Shown here piece after piece: positions 1-8,218 of a stretch of DNA of 64,000 nt. The DNA comes from Neobacillus cucumis. GTDB taxonomy: Bacteria > Bacillota > Bacilli > Bacillales > Cytobacillaceae. The position numbers and the translations under genes are program-made. The DNA lies in the NCBI RefSeq assembly GCF_016908975.1, contig NZ_JAFBEX010000025.1, positions 1 through 64,000 of the forward strand. Reading direction: 5' to 3'. Every line of letters starts with the position of its first letter. Position 1 is the first letter of the stretch. The notes below the pieces were generated by a model, which had not been told where the DNA came from, ran no database searches, and was given only the letters and a program-made list of their open reading frames with translations.

Positions 1-111
1 ACGGCACTCGCACTACCTGTCAGCTTTACATTTCCGCCACAACGGCATGTTAGGGACTTACACCCTTTAGAGCGAAGCGCTGCCAAGCGCACAAAGGACA
101 GACTGGCTTAA
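1..111 (+). other. Possible 3' end of an unidentified gene cut by the window edge
   Basis: A reading frame open from base 1 ends in TAA at 109-111, inside the loop of the hairpin at 91-136. The short translation is rich in Arg and Pro and I do not recognise it. A second frame is open from base 2 and stops at about 68-70. The stretch is richer in G and C than the DNA after it, and the terminator suggests that some transcript ends here. It could equally be non-coding or a remnant of a mobile gene. Confidence 0.25.
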
Positions 112-136
112 ATATCCATCTGTCCTTTTACTTTTG
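91..136 (+). terminator. Rho-independent terminator
   Basis: AAAGGACAGA and TCTGTCCTTT form a perfect 10-bp stem around a 16-nt loop, followed by a T-rich run. It would end a transcript entering from the left edge of the window. Confidence 0.65.
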
Positions 137-388
137 TATTGGCTCATAAGAAACTGATTATTAATTATATAATATAGTGAAAAGCTTGAGAGATTAATCA
201 ATATCTTTAAAAAACGTTGACATAGAATTCATAAGAACTTAAACAATGGCTTTTATAATGTAATTATTAAGCCATTCTAGTTCTAAATGAAGAAAGATCC
301 GCTGGCACATCTTTATCATCACTCTCTTTTCATTATTTTTCACAAATTTTATTGGATTATCAAAATCAAATTAAAAGGAGAAATTTTT

Positions 389-577
389 TTGCTGTGGTTA
401 GATAGTATTTTACTTATGTGGATGAATAGAATTTTACTAATTGGTACCGTTTTTTCGTTTATTTTAGCGGTCGTTATTTTTAAAAAGTCATTTGACCGTT
501 CTTGGCCGTTTATTTCTTTTCTTATAGGGATTGGCTTAATCAGCACATTTTTTATAGTTAACTACACAACGAGATGA
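389..577 (+). CDS. Small two-helix membrane protein, unknown function
   Basis: This is a 62-residue reading frame. The frame is open further upstream, but the only good ribosome binding site is AAAGGAG at 374-380, nine bases before a TTG at 389, so TTG is taken as the start. The product has two hydrophobic stretches, roughly residues 9-27 and 36-55, separated by a basic loop (KKSFDR), and a short C-terminal tail. No family is recognised. It stands alone, with a terminator shortly after the stop codon. The site and the amphipathic pattern support a real gene, but nothing shows what it does. Confidence 0.55.
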   Translation: MLWLDSILLMWMNRILLIGTVFSFILAVVIFKKSFDRSWPFISFLIGIGLISTFFIVNYTTR

Positions 578-616
578 ATTTAACTATCGAATAATTCGAT
601 TGCTAGGAAATAGAGG

Positions 617-653
617 AAAACACGGCAATTCCCAGGTGATTGCGTGTTTTTTA
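617..653 (+). terminator. Rho-independent terminator
   Basis: ACACGGCAAT pairs with ATTGCGTGT around one bulged G, followed by a run of T. It follows the small membrane protein gene. Confidence 0.7.
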
Positions 654-676
654 TGTTTATCAAATGTTCTGCAAAT

Positions 677-702
677 GTTTCAAATCAACAGTACTCGGGT
701 AG
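677..702 (+). promoter_or_regulatory. Sigma-B-like promoter
   Basis: GTTTCA, a 14-base spacer and GGGTAG match the Bacillus sigma-B consensus GTTTAA-N12-15-GGGTAT with one mismatch in each box. It lies about 64 bases before the start of a YflT/DUF2382 stress protein gene, and genes of that kind are commonly sigma-B dependent. The assignment rests on sequence match and context only. Confidence 0.5.
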
Positions 703-765
703 ATATTCTATGCACCTCGATGTAATTTTCTTACTGCATTAGTACATTATAGGAGGCATGGTAAT

Positions 766-1911
766 ATGAGTATGGAAAAAAGAATCGTTGGAACATTCTA
801 TTCAGAGCAAGAAGTCTTGTATGCAATCGAAGATTTGAAACGTCAGGGACATCGGGAAACTGATATGATGGTTGTGGCTAAATATCGAAGTGACATTCCA
901 TTGATCACTTCCCAAACTGGCGTCATGGTAGAAGCGGATACACAGGTGAGTAACTTAGCTGGTGTCATGATGGAAAGCTTTTTTTCCTTGATGACGGTAG
1001 GAATGGGCGGAAGTCCGGCAAATGCCTTGTCCAGGAGACTTATTGAAAGAGGGATACCACAATTTATCGCAAAACAGTGTGAAAACGAAATAAATACTGG
1101 AAAAGTGATCCTGCTGGTCGATACGAATAAAACTTACGACACTCCAATTTATGAAGAACAATATGAGACCGAAAAAACAACATCTGTCCAACTTCGAGAA
1201 GAACAGCTTGATATTATAAAAGAGCGTGTCCAAGTCGGGGAATTACAGCTCCAAAAAGAAGTAGTGGAAGAACAGCGAACTGTTTATGTACCGCTTTTAC
1301 GAGAAGAAGTATATATTGAGCGCCGTCCGGTCACTGATGGAAAGTATGAAGGCAGCGCATTTACAGAGGATGAAATCATTCGTATTCCCATTACGGAAGA
1401 ACGAATAGAAGTAACGAAAAGACCTGTAGTAGTTGAAGAAGTGATTGTAGGCAAACGAAAAATCCAAGAAACAAAGCAAGTGCAGGATATTATTAGAAAA
1501 GAAGAAGCTCGAATTGTGGAAAGTTCTGTCCCCTCGGTTACGGAAGCAGTTACGGTGATGAAGGCTCATTTGGGGCAAGAAGAAGTTATAAAAGAAAGCC
1601 CAAATATTTTAATAGTGGAAGGAAATCCCGACATTGAAAGCATAATGAAAGAGGATAAAAAGGAAGAAACCCAGGAAAAACGCACAGGCTCCCTAGTTAT
1701 TAAAGGTGATAAAAACAAACCAGAATCATCTGCTACTAATAAGGATGAAGCGAACGTCATGCTAACTAATTCTCCTGTTATTAAGGAAAATGAAAGTTAC
1801 GAATCAATTACTGTAGAAAATGTGAAACACGAAGAAAGCCACAGCAACGAAAATTCTTCAAAAGAAGAAAATAAAAATAATAAAAATCAAACAAAAAAAA
1901 GAAAAAATTGA
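766..1911 (+). CDS. YflT/DUF2382 (YsnF/AvaK-type) general stress protein
   Basis: This 381-residue soluble protein has an N-terminal YflT-type domain (about 5-110; GTFYSEQEVLYAIEDLKRQG), as in general stress protein 17M. The middle region (about 140-245) is a DUF2382/YsnF domain with the typical alternating charged strands (QLREEQLDIIKERV, EEIIVGKRKI-like pattern). The C-terminal 110 residues are low-complexity Glu/Lys/Asn/Ser and probably disordered. AGGAGG lies nine bases before the ATG. A sigma-B-like promoter lies upstream and a strong terminator downstream, so it is a single-gene unit. The biochemical role of the family is unknown; a stress role is inferred from the family and promoter. 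Confidence 0.85.
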   Translation: MSMEKRIVGTFYSEQEVLYAIEDLKRQGHRETDMMVVAKYRSDIPLITSQTGVMVEADTQVSNLAGVMMESFFSLMTVGMGGSPANALSRRLIERGIPQFIAKQCENEINTGKVILLVDTNKTYDTPIYEEQYETEKTTSVQLREEQLDIIKERVQVGELQLQKEVVEEQRTVYVPLLREEVYIERRPVTDGKYEGSAFTEDEIIRIPITEERIEVTKRPVVVEEVIVGKRKIQETKQVQDIIRKEEARIVESSVPSVTEAVTVMKAHLGQEEVIKESPNILIVEGNPDIESIMKEDKKEETQEKRTGSLVIKGDKNKPESSATNKDEANVMLTNSPVIKENESYESITVENVKHEESHSNENSSKEENKNNKNQTKKRKN

Positions 1912-1996
1912 TCATTCTCAGTAAATAAGATTAGATAATTGAATTCCTTAGAAACTAGAAAAAATCAACAAAAATCTTTATCATAGCCTTACACTA

Positions 1997-2032
1997 AAAA
2001 GCACATTCCTTAATTTAGGAATGTGCTTTTAT
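1997..2032 (+). terminator. Strong Rho-independent terminator
   Basis: AAAAGCACATTCCT and AGGAATGTGCTTTT form a perfect stem with a 6-nt loop and flanking A and T runs. It can serve the stress protein gene and the convergent rpiA gene. Confidence 0.85.
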
Positions 2033-2068
2033 TAAAACAATAAAATGCATTTTAAAAAATGTCTTCAT

Positions 2069-2767
2069 TTAAACCGAAATAACTTCGACGTTATACCCAA
2101 TGAAAAGACCAGATTCAATTACACCTGGTATGGATTTAATCTTTCGTTCAAAGTCATCAAAAATTTGATTAAAACGAACATCCAATATAAGGTTACCAGC
2201 TTCTGTAATGATTGGACCGTCTTTACCTATCGCATTTCGAAGTTTAATTTCTTCAGTGCCTAATCGTTTTAATGATGTTTCAACTAAATGAATGGCCCGT
2301 GGATCCACCTCAACTGGCACAGGAAACTTTTCGCCCAATCTGTCCACAAATTTAGAAGGGTCAACCAAAATGAATGTTTTATTTGCGCTAGCCATCACGA
2401 TTTTTTCAGCAAATAAAGCACCGCCTCTGCCCTTGATCATACGGCGGTTGGCATCAATTTCGTCTGCTCCATCAAATGCCCAATTTGGCTTATGAGCCAT
2501 AAGGGATGTAGTTGGAATGTTTAATCTCGCACAAGCCATGGCAACTTCGTGTGAAGTCGGAATAGCCAGAATCGAAAGACCTTCTGCTTCTATTCTATTT
2601 GCAATAGCGTGAATAGCCAAAAAAGAAGTAGAGCCTGAACCCACTCCGATAACATCTCCATTTTTTATTTCTTTTGCTACTTGTTCTGCTGCTACCTCTT
2701 TTTGCTCCCTATTGGATATTTCTGAAGTCCAATTGGAGTTTATAAATAAAGGGTTAGACCAATTCAT
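2069..2767 (-). CDS. rpiA: Ribose-5-phosphate isomerase A
   Basis: This 232-residue enzyme interconverts ribose 5-phosphate and ribulose 5-phosphate in the non-oxidative pentose phosphate pathway. The RpiA signatures are present in order: the phosphate-binding GSGSTS loop (about 43-48), DGADEID (about 99-105), KGRGGALFAEK with the catalytic Glu, NLILD and PGVIESGLF near the C terminus. Length is normal, with an N-terminal extension of about 15-20 residues compared with short homologues. AGGAGG lies just before the ATG. It is transcribed alone, towards the stress protein terminator. Many Bacillaceae rely on an RpiB-type enzyme, so this RpiA may be an additional isozyme; that is inference. Confidence 0.93.
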   Translation of the reverse strand: MNWSNPLFINSNWTSEISNREQKEVAAEQVAKEIKNGDVIGVGSGSTSFLAIHAIANRIEAEGLSILAIPTSHEVAMACARLNIPTTSLMAHKPNWAFDGADEIDANRRMIKGRGGALFAEKIVMASANKTFILVDPSKFVDRLGEKFPVPVEVDPRAIHLVETSLKRLGTEEIKLRNAIGKDGPIITEAGNLILDVRFNQIFDDFERKIKSIPGVIESGLFIGYNVEVISV

Positions 2768-2825
2768 TTTTTCTACCTCCTATAAACATCTAATGATTGT
2801 ATAAAGACTAAAAGAGATTTGAAAA

Positions 2826-3716
2826 CTAATATTGATAATATGGATTTAAGTGAATGAGAACCTCTTCAATATTATCATACTTTTTCATTAGTTCATGTTT
2901 GATTTCTCTGGTAAGATCATGTCCCTCTTTAATCGTTTTCTCGTGATCGATTGAAATTCGAAGGTCCACTAAGACATAGTGGCCATGCTCCCTTGCTCTA
3001 ATCTTATCAATTCGTTTAACATCTGGAAATGATGAAATAATCGAACTGTAGTCCATCATTTTTTCAGAATCGATATTCCTTTCAAGTAAAATATCAAAAG
3101 ATTCTTTAAGCATTTCTATTGCGATTTTAAAAATTAATATGGCAACTACAATACTGGCAATTTTATCTCCATAAAGAAGAACATGAATATTAAGTTTATC
3201 CCCAATAATGGATAAGATTACCCCTCCTGCGGCTGCTATCGACGCCACAATATCTGCTTTATGGTCGTATGCAATAGCCTCAATCGCTTTACTACTATGC
3301 ACCTTGGCAACCCTTAATGAGTACCTATATAAAAATTCTTTCAATCCATAAGAAACAATCGCTACCCACATCGCCAGTATATTTGGTGTAGATATTGGAT
3401 GAAAGAATCCCACAATTCCCTCGAAGACCACGTAAAAAGATACGATAAGTAATACAATCCCAACCATTCCAGAAACAATGATTTCCGCTTTTCCATGGCC
3501 ATAAGGATGCTCCTTATCTGCAGGTTTATTTGCTATTTTTATGACTAAGAGTACTATTACTGAGGCAAATACATCTGCGGCTGAATGAATTCCATCAGCA
3601 AATACTGCATCACTTTTCCCGTGATAGCCGACAATTAATTTCCCAAAAGTTAGAAGTATATTACTTATTACGCTTATCCAAGCAACTTTTTTTGCTATTG
3701 ATTCCCTAGTACCCAT
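2826..3716 (-). CDS. Cation diffusion facilitator family metal exporter
   Basis: This 296-residue membrane transporter of the CDF family exports a divalent cation against proton. Metal-site motifs are visible: DGIHSAAD in helix 2, HPYGHGKAE in the following loop, and AYDHKAD in helix 5. The C-terminal 85 residues form the cytoplasmic ferredoxin-like domain with HGHYVLVDLRI. The frame is open upstream to 3755, but GGAGGG lies seven bases before the ATG at 3716, so that start is chosen. The layout resembles B. subtilis MneP/MneS manganese exporters and FieF, but the metal cannot be decided from sequence. It sits alone downstream of rpiA's start region. Confidence 0.9.
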   Translation of the reverse strand: MGTRESIAKKVAWISVISNILLTFGKLIVGYHGKSDAVFADGIHSAADVFASVIVLLVIKIANKPADKEHPYGHGKAEIIVSGMVGIVLLIVSFYVVFEGIVGFFHPISTPNILAMWVAIVSYGLKEFLYRYSLRVAKVHSSKAIEAIAYDHKADIVASIAAAGGVILSIIGDKLNIHVLLYGDKIASIVVAILIFKIAIEMLKESFDILLERNIDSEKMMDYSSIISSFPDVKRIDKIRAREHGHYVLVDLRISIDHEKTIKEGHDLTREIKHELMKKYDNIEEVLIHLNPYYQY

Positions 3717-3864
3717 TTTTTCCCTCCTAAAAAAAACACTTTTGTATCTTATCAAAGGAGGATTGTGTGAGTCTAGAGAAAAAATATTGGAATGAACTAT
3801 CAGTTTATCGTTTATAAAACAGTTTAATAGAGAACTAACAAATTTGCATTTAGGAAAAAATTAA

Positions 3865-3893
3865 AAACCAACCTACTATTCTAGGTTGGTTTC
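3865..3893 (-). terminator. Rho-independent terminator
   Basis: AAACCAACCT and AGGTTGGTTT form a perfect stem with an 8-nt loop, directly after the stop codon of the YmaF gene on the minus strand. Confidence 0.8.
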
Positions 3894-3905
3894 GTTTAAG
3901 AATTT

Positions 3906-4244
3906 TTATTTATTACCTGGAGCAGGTTGGTCAACTCCTTTTACGTGATGCCGATGGTGATCATTTTCAGTGGTATAAAAATCATAATAATGTACATGCA
4001 TACCATTTCCAACTGGTATAGCTGGTCCCGAATACGCCTTATAATGATGGGTATGACCGTCTTCAAACATTACATAACCTTCTGTATAATGAATATGGTT
4101 TCCATCCTGGATTTGGATTGGAGGAGAAGTGACATCTAAACATTGATGAACATGACCATCCGCTACCGAAGTATAATCCACTGATCCATGAGTATGATGT
4201 GGTACAAAACCGTTTACAAAATCATCTTTCCCTACCTTCGCCAT
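3906..4244 (-). CDS. ymaF: YmaF family histidine-rich protein
   Basis: This 112-residue hydrophilic protein contains about twenty histidines, arranged in repeats of the form D-G-H-x-H (VADGHVHQC, EDGHTHHY, NGMHVHYY, ENDHHRHH). This is the pattern of the Bacillus YmaF family, whose function is unknown; metal binding is plausible from the histidines. A GTG two codons upstream is possible, but GGGGAG is better placed for the ATG at 4244. A terminator follows at once, so it is a single-gene unit. Confidence 0.85.
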   Translation of the reverse strand: MAKVGKDDFVNGFVPHHTHGSVDYTSVADGHVHQCLDVTSPPIQIQDGNHIHYTEGYVMFEDGHTHHYKAYSGPAIPVGNGMHVHYYDFYTTENDHHRHHVKGVDQPAPGNK

Positions 4245-4250
4245 TTGCAC

Positions 4251-4691
4251 ACTCTCCCCACTAAAGTTGTTTGCATATTTTCATTTTATTAAACCTGTCT
4301 TCAAGATCGTTCAATGAACAATTGTCCATTTGCAGCAAATGATTTACATCTAGTTAAACTGAACCATGCCAACATGACCAGGAAGATTAGTCTGTTGTTG
4401 CTTACTTATCCCCTCCTCACTTTCCCTCTTTACCATGATATTTGTTCCATTTTTGAATTATGTTTCATTCACAAGTACAACTCTTGGGAAATTTGTTTAT
4501 AAAGATTTTATATCTCACTAAGAATCTAATTTATTAAATAAAAAAGGGCTCACTCTAAGTCGTGTTCATTCCATAACACATTCTGAGAATAAACTACTAA
4601 AAAGAAATAGGAACTTTATCTTTTTTAATACTTTTAAAAACGAGCTGAAGGTTAAAAATGGGTTTTCGAAATGTAAAATAGTTCATCAAAT
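4251..4691. other. Gene-free stretch
   Basis: This AT-rich stretch shows no reading frame with a ribosome binding site. A weak hairpin (GTGTT/AACAC, about 4561-4580) is present. The last part runs into the decayed oxidoreductase gene. Confidence 0.5.
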
Positions 4692-5212
4692 ACTTTTGAT
4701 TATATAGTTGTTGGAACTGTTCCAGCAAGTGCAGTGAAGATACTTGATTATAATGACCCTCGGTCCCCTATTGGTCCTTTTACTAGATGGCAACTATTTC
4801 AAAAAAACAATGGACAACGTGAGAGCTCATCGACTGCATTTTGTCATCAGACATTATGACTCCTGAAGGATTTGGTGTGAATGGGCGTAAATTACAAGTT
4901 TTATATAAGACAACTGCACTTCGTATTTTATTTGATGGTAGAACTGCAATTGGTATGAAAATTCTAGTGGAAGGGAAAAAAATAAGAGCATTCGTCCGTA
5001 AAAAAGTAATTATCTCAGCAGGGATAAACAGCGCACAGCTTTTAATGTTGTCTGGAATTGGACCTGCAAATGACCTTATAAATGTTGGTATTCCAGTTAT
5101 TATTGATAATCCGAATGTAGGAGAATTTTTAACTAATCACACTTTAAATTCTGCTACCTTTTCGGCTAACAAGAGAGACATTTCTGAACTGCAAAAAGAT
5201 CCGAAATATTAA
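4692..5212 (+). pseudogene. GMC-type oxidoreductase remnant (internally deleted and frameshifted)
   Basis: Two frames together give pieces of a GMC-family FAD oxidoreductase. The first (4692-4857) begins with the Rossmann start NTFDYIVVG, but the GxGxxG has decayed to GTVPAS, and it jumps directly to the later RESSSTAF region, so about 150 residues are missing. The second frame (from about 4841) carries MTPEGFGVNG, the conserved SAGINSAQLLMLSGIGP signature and PNVGEFLTNHTLN, then stops. The substrate domain and C-terminal His/Asn active site are absent. It cannot make a working enzyme. Confidence 0.85.
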
Positions 5213-5345
5213 TGCTACTATTTTTAGGTCACCGCACGGAATCCTCATTAGATAATTCAAGACTATATTCTAAATAATCAATTATACATACTATAAAGCA
5301 TGAGTTTTTTTAAATCTCGATAATATATCAAAACCTTTTATTAAT

Positions 5346-5391
5346 AAAAAGAACCCTGAAGGACGCTATTCAAACGTCTTTTAGGGTTTTG
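5346..5391 (-). terminator. Rho-independent terminator overlapping a stop codon
   Basis: ACCCTGAAGGACG pairs imperfectly with CGTCTTTTAGGGT around a 9-nt loop, followed on the minus strand by a T run. The stem contains the stop codon of the minus-strand gene ending at 5381. Confidence 0.65.
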
Positions 5392-5665
5392 GTGAGTCAA
5401 TCCTCTTACCATCTTTTGTTGGATTCATTACATAATATAACGCTGTACACAATCTTGCTTCGACATATTCCAAAGGATTGTGAATGACAATTTCACCATC
5501 AAGTCTTTCTTGTTCCATTTTGGCAAACATTGATAAAGCTCTGGCGGTTAAATCTAAAGCCCTTTTTAACCTATAAGTGTCATTATCATAGTCTTTGTCA
5601 TTTGCTTGTTTTGAAATTTCATCTGCTTTTCTAATGATTTCCTTAAGTCCTTGATAATCGGTCAA
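5381..5665 (-). CDS. Hypothetical helical protein
   Basis: This 94-residue, charged and mostly helical protein contains no cysteine-rich, signal or membrane segment; a typical stretch is LKRALDLTARALSMFAK. GGGAGG lies eight bases before a TTG at 5665, which is preferred over a GTG at 5674 that overlaps the same ribosome binding site. A terminator overlaps the stop codon. I do not recognise a family. Site quality and terminator support a real single-gene unit. Confidence 0.6.
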   Translation of the reverse strand: MTDYQGLKEIIRKADEISKQANDKDYDNDTYRLKRALDLTARALSMFAKMEQERLDGEIVIHNPLEYVEARLCTALYYVMNPTKDGKRIDSPKP

Positions 5666-5921
5666 ATTAACCACCTCCCAATAAATATTATTGAATTGTG
5701 ATTTACTTTATTACTACTTATTCTACAGCGCTTGTCTCACCATTTTTTGAAAACCTGTTAAGTGGCCTTTATTTGTTTTATAATCAGCCAATTATTTGTC
5801 TTTTCATTTAGGCGAATAATCCAATTTTATATATTGAAGATATTTGTCCAATCGATTCTTGTCTTAATAAATATATATATATAGATAAAACTTTCTAGCA
5901 ATCCTATAGGTGGTGAAAAAT

Positions 5922-6050
5922 ATGGGCTTCGGTTACGGATGTGGCTATGGCGGCTTCGGTTATGGGGGATTTTACGGCGGCAGTACTTTTGTTTTAATCG
6001 TAGTATTGTTCATCCTTCTTATCATTGTAGGCACTGCTTTCGTCTATTAA
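5922..6050 (+). CDS. YjcZ family sporulation peptide
   Basis: This 42-residue peptide has a Gly/Tyr-rich N terminus (GFGYGCGYGGFGYGGF) and one C-terminal hydrophobic helix ending in VGTAFVY. This is the pattern of the YjcZ/YhaA-type sporulation peptides of Bacillus. AGGTGGTG lies seven bases before the ATG. A shorter paralogue follows after 31 bases, likely in the same transcript. Its function is unknown; family members are found in spore-forming cells and probably insert in a membrane. Confidence 0.8.
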   Translation: MGFGYGCGYGGFGYGGFYGGSTFVLIVVLFILLIIVGTAFVY

Positions 6051-6081
6051 TTCTGCTTAAAAGTAAGTGGAGGTGTTTTAA

Positions 6082-6174
6082 ATGAGCGATGGCGGATATG
6101 GAAATTCATTTGCTTTAATCGTAGTATTATTTATTCTTCTCATCATTGTTGGAACAGCTTTTGTGTTCTATTAA
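6082..6174 (+). CDS. Short YjcZ family peptide
   Basis: This 30-residue peptide is MSDGGYGNS followed by a hydrophobic helix (ALIVVLFILLIIVGTAFVFY) nearly identical to the C terminus of the preceding peptide. GGAGGT precedes the ATG. The Gly/Tyr-rich part is reduced to a few residues, so it looks like a truncated duplicate that kept its signals. A terminator follows. Confidence 0.75.
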   Translation: MSDGGYGNSFALIVVLFILLIIVGTAFVFY

Positions 6175-6183
6175 TAGATGATT

Positions 6184-6217
6184 AAGAAACCGAATGACAT
6201 TCATTCGGTTTCTTTTT
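6184..6217 (+). terminator. Rho-independent terminator
   Basis: AGAAACCGAATGA pairs with TCATTCGGTTTCT and is followed by a T run. It ends the YjcZ pair. Confidence 0.85.
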
Positions 6218-6242
6218 TACATTTTGGATAAAAGGGAAAAAG

Positions 6243-6283
6243 AAGCCATTTGTGATTATTTTAAAAATTATCACAAATGGCAT
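6243..6283 (-). terminator. Terminator-like hairpin
   Basis: GCCATTTGTGAT and ATCACAAATGGC form a 12-bp stem. On the minus strand it is followed by TTCTTTTTCCC, so it would end a minus-strand transcript. The only candidate gene above it is the short remnant at 6289-6363. Confidence 0.55.
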
Positions 6284-6288
6284 TCTCT

Positions 6289-6363
6289 TTAGAATAGACC
6301 TGCTTCCCTTGCGGCAGCAATACTATTTCTAGCAAACTCTTCCGCAGACATGCCGACATTCCC
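6289..6363 (-). pseudogene. C-terminal remnant of an unidentified gene
   Basis: About 25 codons ending NVGMSAEEFARNSIAAAREA plus GLF and a stop, opened only by an in-frame TGA at 6364-6366. The sequence looks like the helical tail of a larger protein, and a terminator follows it on the same strand, consistent with a gene that has lost its front. The family is not recognised. Confidence 0.4.
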
Positions 6364-6547
6364 TCATTGTATCTCGAAAGCGCTGAACGACGTATGCTGG
6401 CGTTGAGGCGATGCAACATAATGTTAATTCAATGAAATAGTTAGTGAAGTTTTACACTTAAAGAAACTGGGTGCATCAGTTGAAGTTATAGTTGTCAATA
6501 TGGCGGCTTCATTTTAATTATGCTAACGTGGCGGTCGGTTGAAGAAA

Positions 6548-6584
6548 AAAAGCCTAATTTCGGCTAAAAATAGGCTTTTTATTT
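6548..6584 (-). terminator. Rho-independent terminator
   Basis: AAGCCTA pairs with TAGGCTT with flanking A and T runs, just after the stop codon of the DUF2935 gene on the minus strand. Confidence 0.7.
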
Positions 6585-6603
6585 GCTTTTGCCGTTATCT
6601 AGG

Positions 6604-7443
6604 TTATCTGGTACCACCAGTAAGATGTGCGTCAAACATATCAATAATTTCTAGGAACCTATCAGCTTCCCGAAAAACATGGTCTGCTAGTAGAGGATGA
6701 ATAATGCTCTTTATTTTACATTGCTCAATTAAATCACGGGCTGTTTTCTTGAAGTCCCTAAGAGATACGACCGACACCCGATTTTGATCAAGGAATTGAT
6801 CTAACATAGGAACTGTTTGAGATTGAGGCTTCATAGATTCTAAGTCTCTTGCCTGATACAGCAATTGATCAAAATCATTGCTGAAATTCCGCGCTAAATC
6901 AACTAGTTTCCTTTCCGACGGATCAAGGAGATGACCAATAAATTTGGCATGGTCTGCCATAATCCTTAAGAAGAAGACATTTTCTTTAATAATGGCATCT
7001 GGAAGCGATTGTAATTTTCCTTCATTTAATTCAACTAATCGTTTTCTAAAATAATTTGCTTCCCTACTTGTATGGTCAACTAATAATGGGAAATTATTGG
7101 CCCCTGGCAATTTGCATGTGAGAATGAGTTCTAATACTTTCCTTTTAAATACGAAAATATTAGTTGCAGCTTGTTGTACCTCTGAGTTAAATCTTCTTAT
7201 TTGTTCCGGGTCTGTTTGATTATTAAAGGAATGGGCAGTTTGTTCGATGTATTCAAATAAGCGATAAAATTGATTTGCCTCTTGAATTAGTTGAGTGTCA
7301 TCTGCTCTAAAACCCAATCGAAGAAATAAAGAATGTTCTTTCATGATCCTAGCCCAAAAACGAATTTCATTTAAAGAACGCTCAACAAACAATCCAGATG
7401 TAACACCTGTATCAGCATGCAAAGGTGTATGATCCCCGTTCAT
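6604..7443 (-). CDS. DUF2935 domain-containing protein
   Basis: This 279-residue soluble, all-helical protein is built from two similar halves. The first (about 20-140) has EIRFWARIMKEH and DHTSREANYF; the second (about 150-270) repeats this as ENVFFLRIMADH and DHVFREADRF. The paired E-x7-8-H and D-H-x3-E-A motifs suggest a four-helix ferritin-like metal site in each half; this is the DUF2935 pattern, whose function is not established. GGGAGG precedes the ATG and a terminator follows the stop. It is not obviously in an operon. Confidence 0.85.
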   Translation of the reverse strand: MNGDHTPLHADTGVTSGLFVERSLNEIRFWARIMKEHSLFLRLGFRADDTQLIQEANQFYRLFEYIEQTAHSFNNQTDPEQIRRFNSEVQQAATNIFVFKRKVLELILTCKLPGANNFPLLVDHTSREANYFRKRLVELNEGKLQSLPDAIIKENVFFLRIMADHAKFIGHLLDPSERKLVDLARNFSNDFDQLLYQARDLESMKPQSQTVPMLDQFLDQNRVSVVSLRDFKKTARDLIEQCKIKSIIHPLLADHVFREADRFLEIIDMFDAHLTGGTR

Positions 7444-7622
7444 TCTATAACCTCCCTTAATACTCCTTTTGCTCTATTCATATTTACTTAATCAATCTAA
7501 TATGCCTTAAAGCAAATAAACACATTTACATCCTTCACATACAACAACCGTAAAACAAACTACATGTTAATCATCAGCACTATTTTTGTAAAAAAATATG
7601 CAGGTGCTTTCCATAATGAAAA

Positions 7623-7653
7623 AATCTCCAACTGAATGCTGGAGATTTTTTAA
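7623..7653. terminator. Bidirectional terminator-like hairpin
   Basis: AAAATCTCCA and TGGAGATTTT form a stem flanked by A and T runs. It lies downstream of the iron-uptake lipoprotein gene on the minus strand, though 190 bases away. Confidence 0.6.
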
Positions 7654-7656
7654 AAT

Positions 7657-7791
7657 CTATTTATTAAATTTTTCCTGAAACTGCTTTACAACTCCCGCAG
7701 AGATAGTACCTGCTATTAGGATTATATGTGTGATTCCTTCGTCAATTAGACCGATTCTTCCATTCCAATCTTTTGCCAAGCTTGCGGAGAA
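7657..7791 (-). pseudogene. Remnant of an unidentified small membrane protein gene
   Basis: An open stretch of about 44 codons after an in-frame TGA ends in a hydrophobic helix and GVVKQFQEKFNK. There is no start codon with a ribosome binding site. The stop is directly followed by the hairpin at 7623-7653. It could be a decayed gene tail; the family is not recognised. Confidence 0.3.
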
Positions 7792-7843
7792 TCATTTGTC
7801 ACAAATTTCAGATGCATTTACAGCAAATTTATTTGTATTGATA

Positions 7844-8218
7844 TTATTTTGTTTCTTTCTGAAGTTCTTTCAAGGCATCAGTTAATTTATCGTTTAGATT
7901 ACCTAATGCTTCTTTATCAAGAGTAGCTGCTTCTGAACCAGCAATTGTTGGATCAAGATATTTTTCAACTTTCTCATATAAGTCTTTATTGTCTTTTTTC
8001 ACATCATCTTCAAATGAAGACCATTGATCTTCTAATTTTGGGCCAACTTCTTTTACCTTTGATTGGTCACCACTATCGATGGCGTTTGATAACTGTTCTG
8101 TTGTATCCAACATTTTATTGACACCATCTGAAACTTTACTATTTCCAGAACTACAGCCTGCTAATAATAATGCACTTCCAAGACCGATTGTTAAAATCAT
8201 AGATGTTATTTTTTTCAT
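7844..8218 (-). CDS. Iron-uptake-associated lipoprotein
   Basis: This 124-residue secreted lipoprotein has a signal peptide ending in the lipobox LLAGC, so Cys21-22 is the lipidated residue. The mature part is charged and helical. The stretch LSNAIDSGDQSKVKEVGPKL, with the following W and ED, resembles the N-terminal helical repeats of the FTR1 permease encoded just upstream. The ATG overlaps the FTR1 stop codon by four bases (8215-8218), so the genes are translationally coupled and share the Fur-controlled promoter. It may act like the EfeM/EfeO periplasmic partner in delivering iron; this is inferred from position and the shared fold pattern. Confidence 0.8.
   Translation of the reverse strand: MKKITSMILTIGLGSALLLAGCSSGNSKVSDGVNKMLDTTEQLSNAIDSGDQSKVKEVGPKLEDQWSSFEDDVKKDNKDLYEKVEKYLDPTIAGSEAATLDKEALGNLNDKLTDALKELQKETK

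Noticed and set aside
4314..4502. 62-codon plus-strand frame
   Set aside because: No ribosome binding site, no recognisable motif, AT-rich intergenic DNA.
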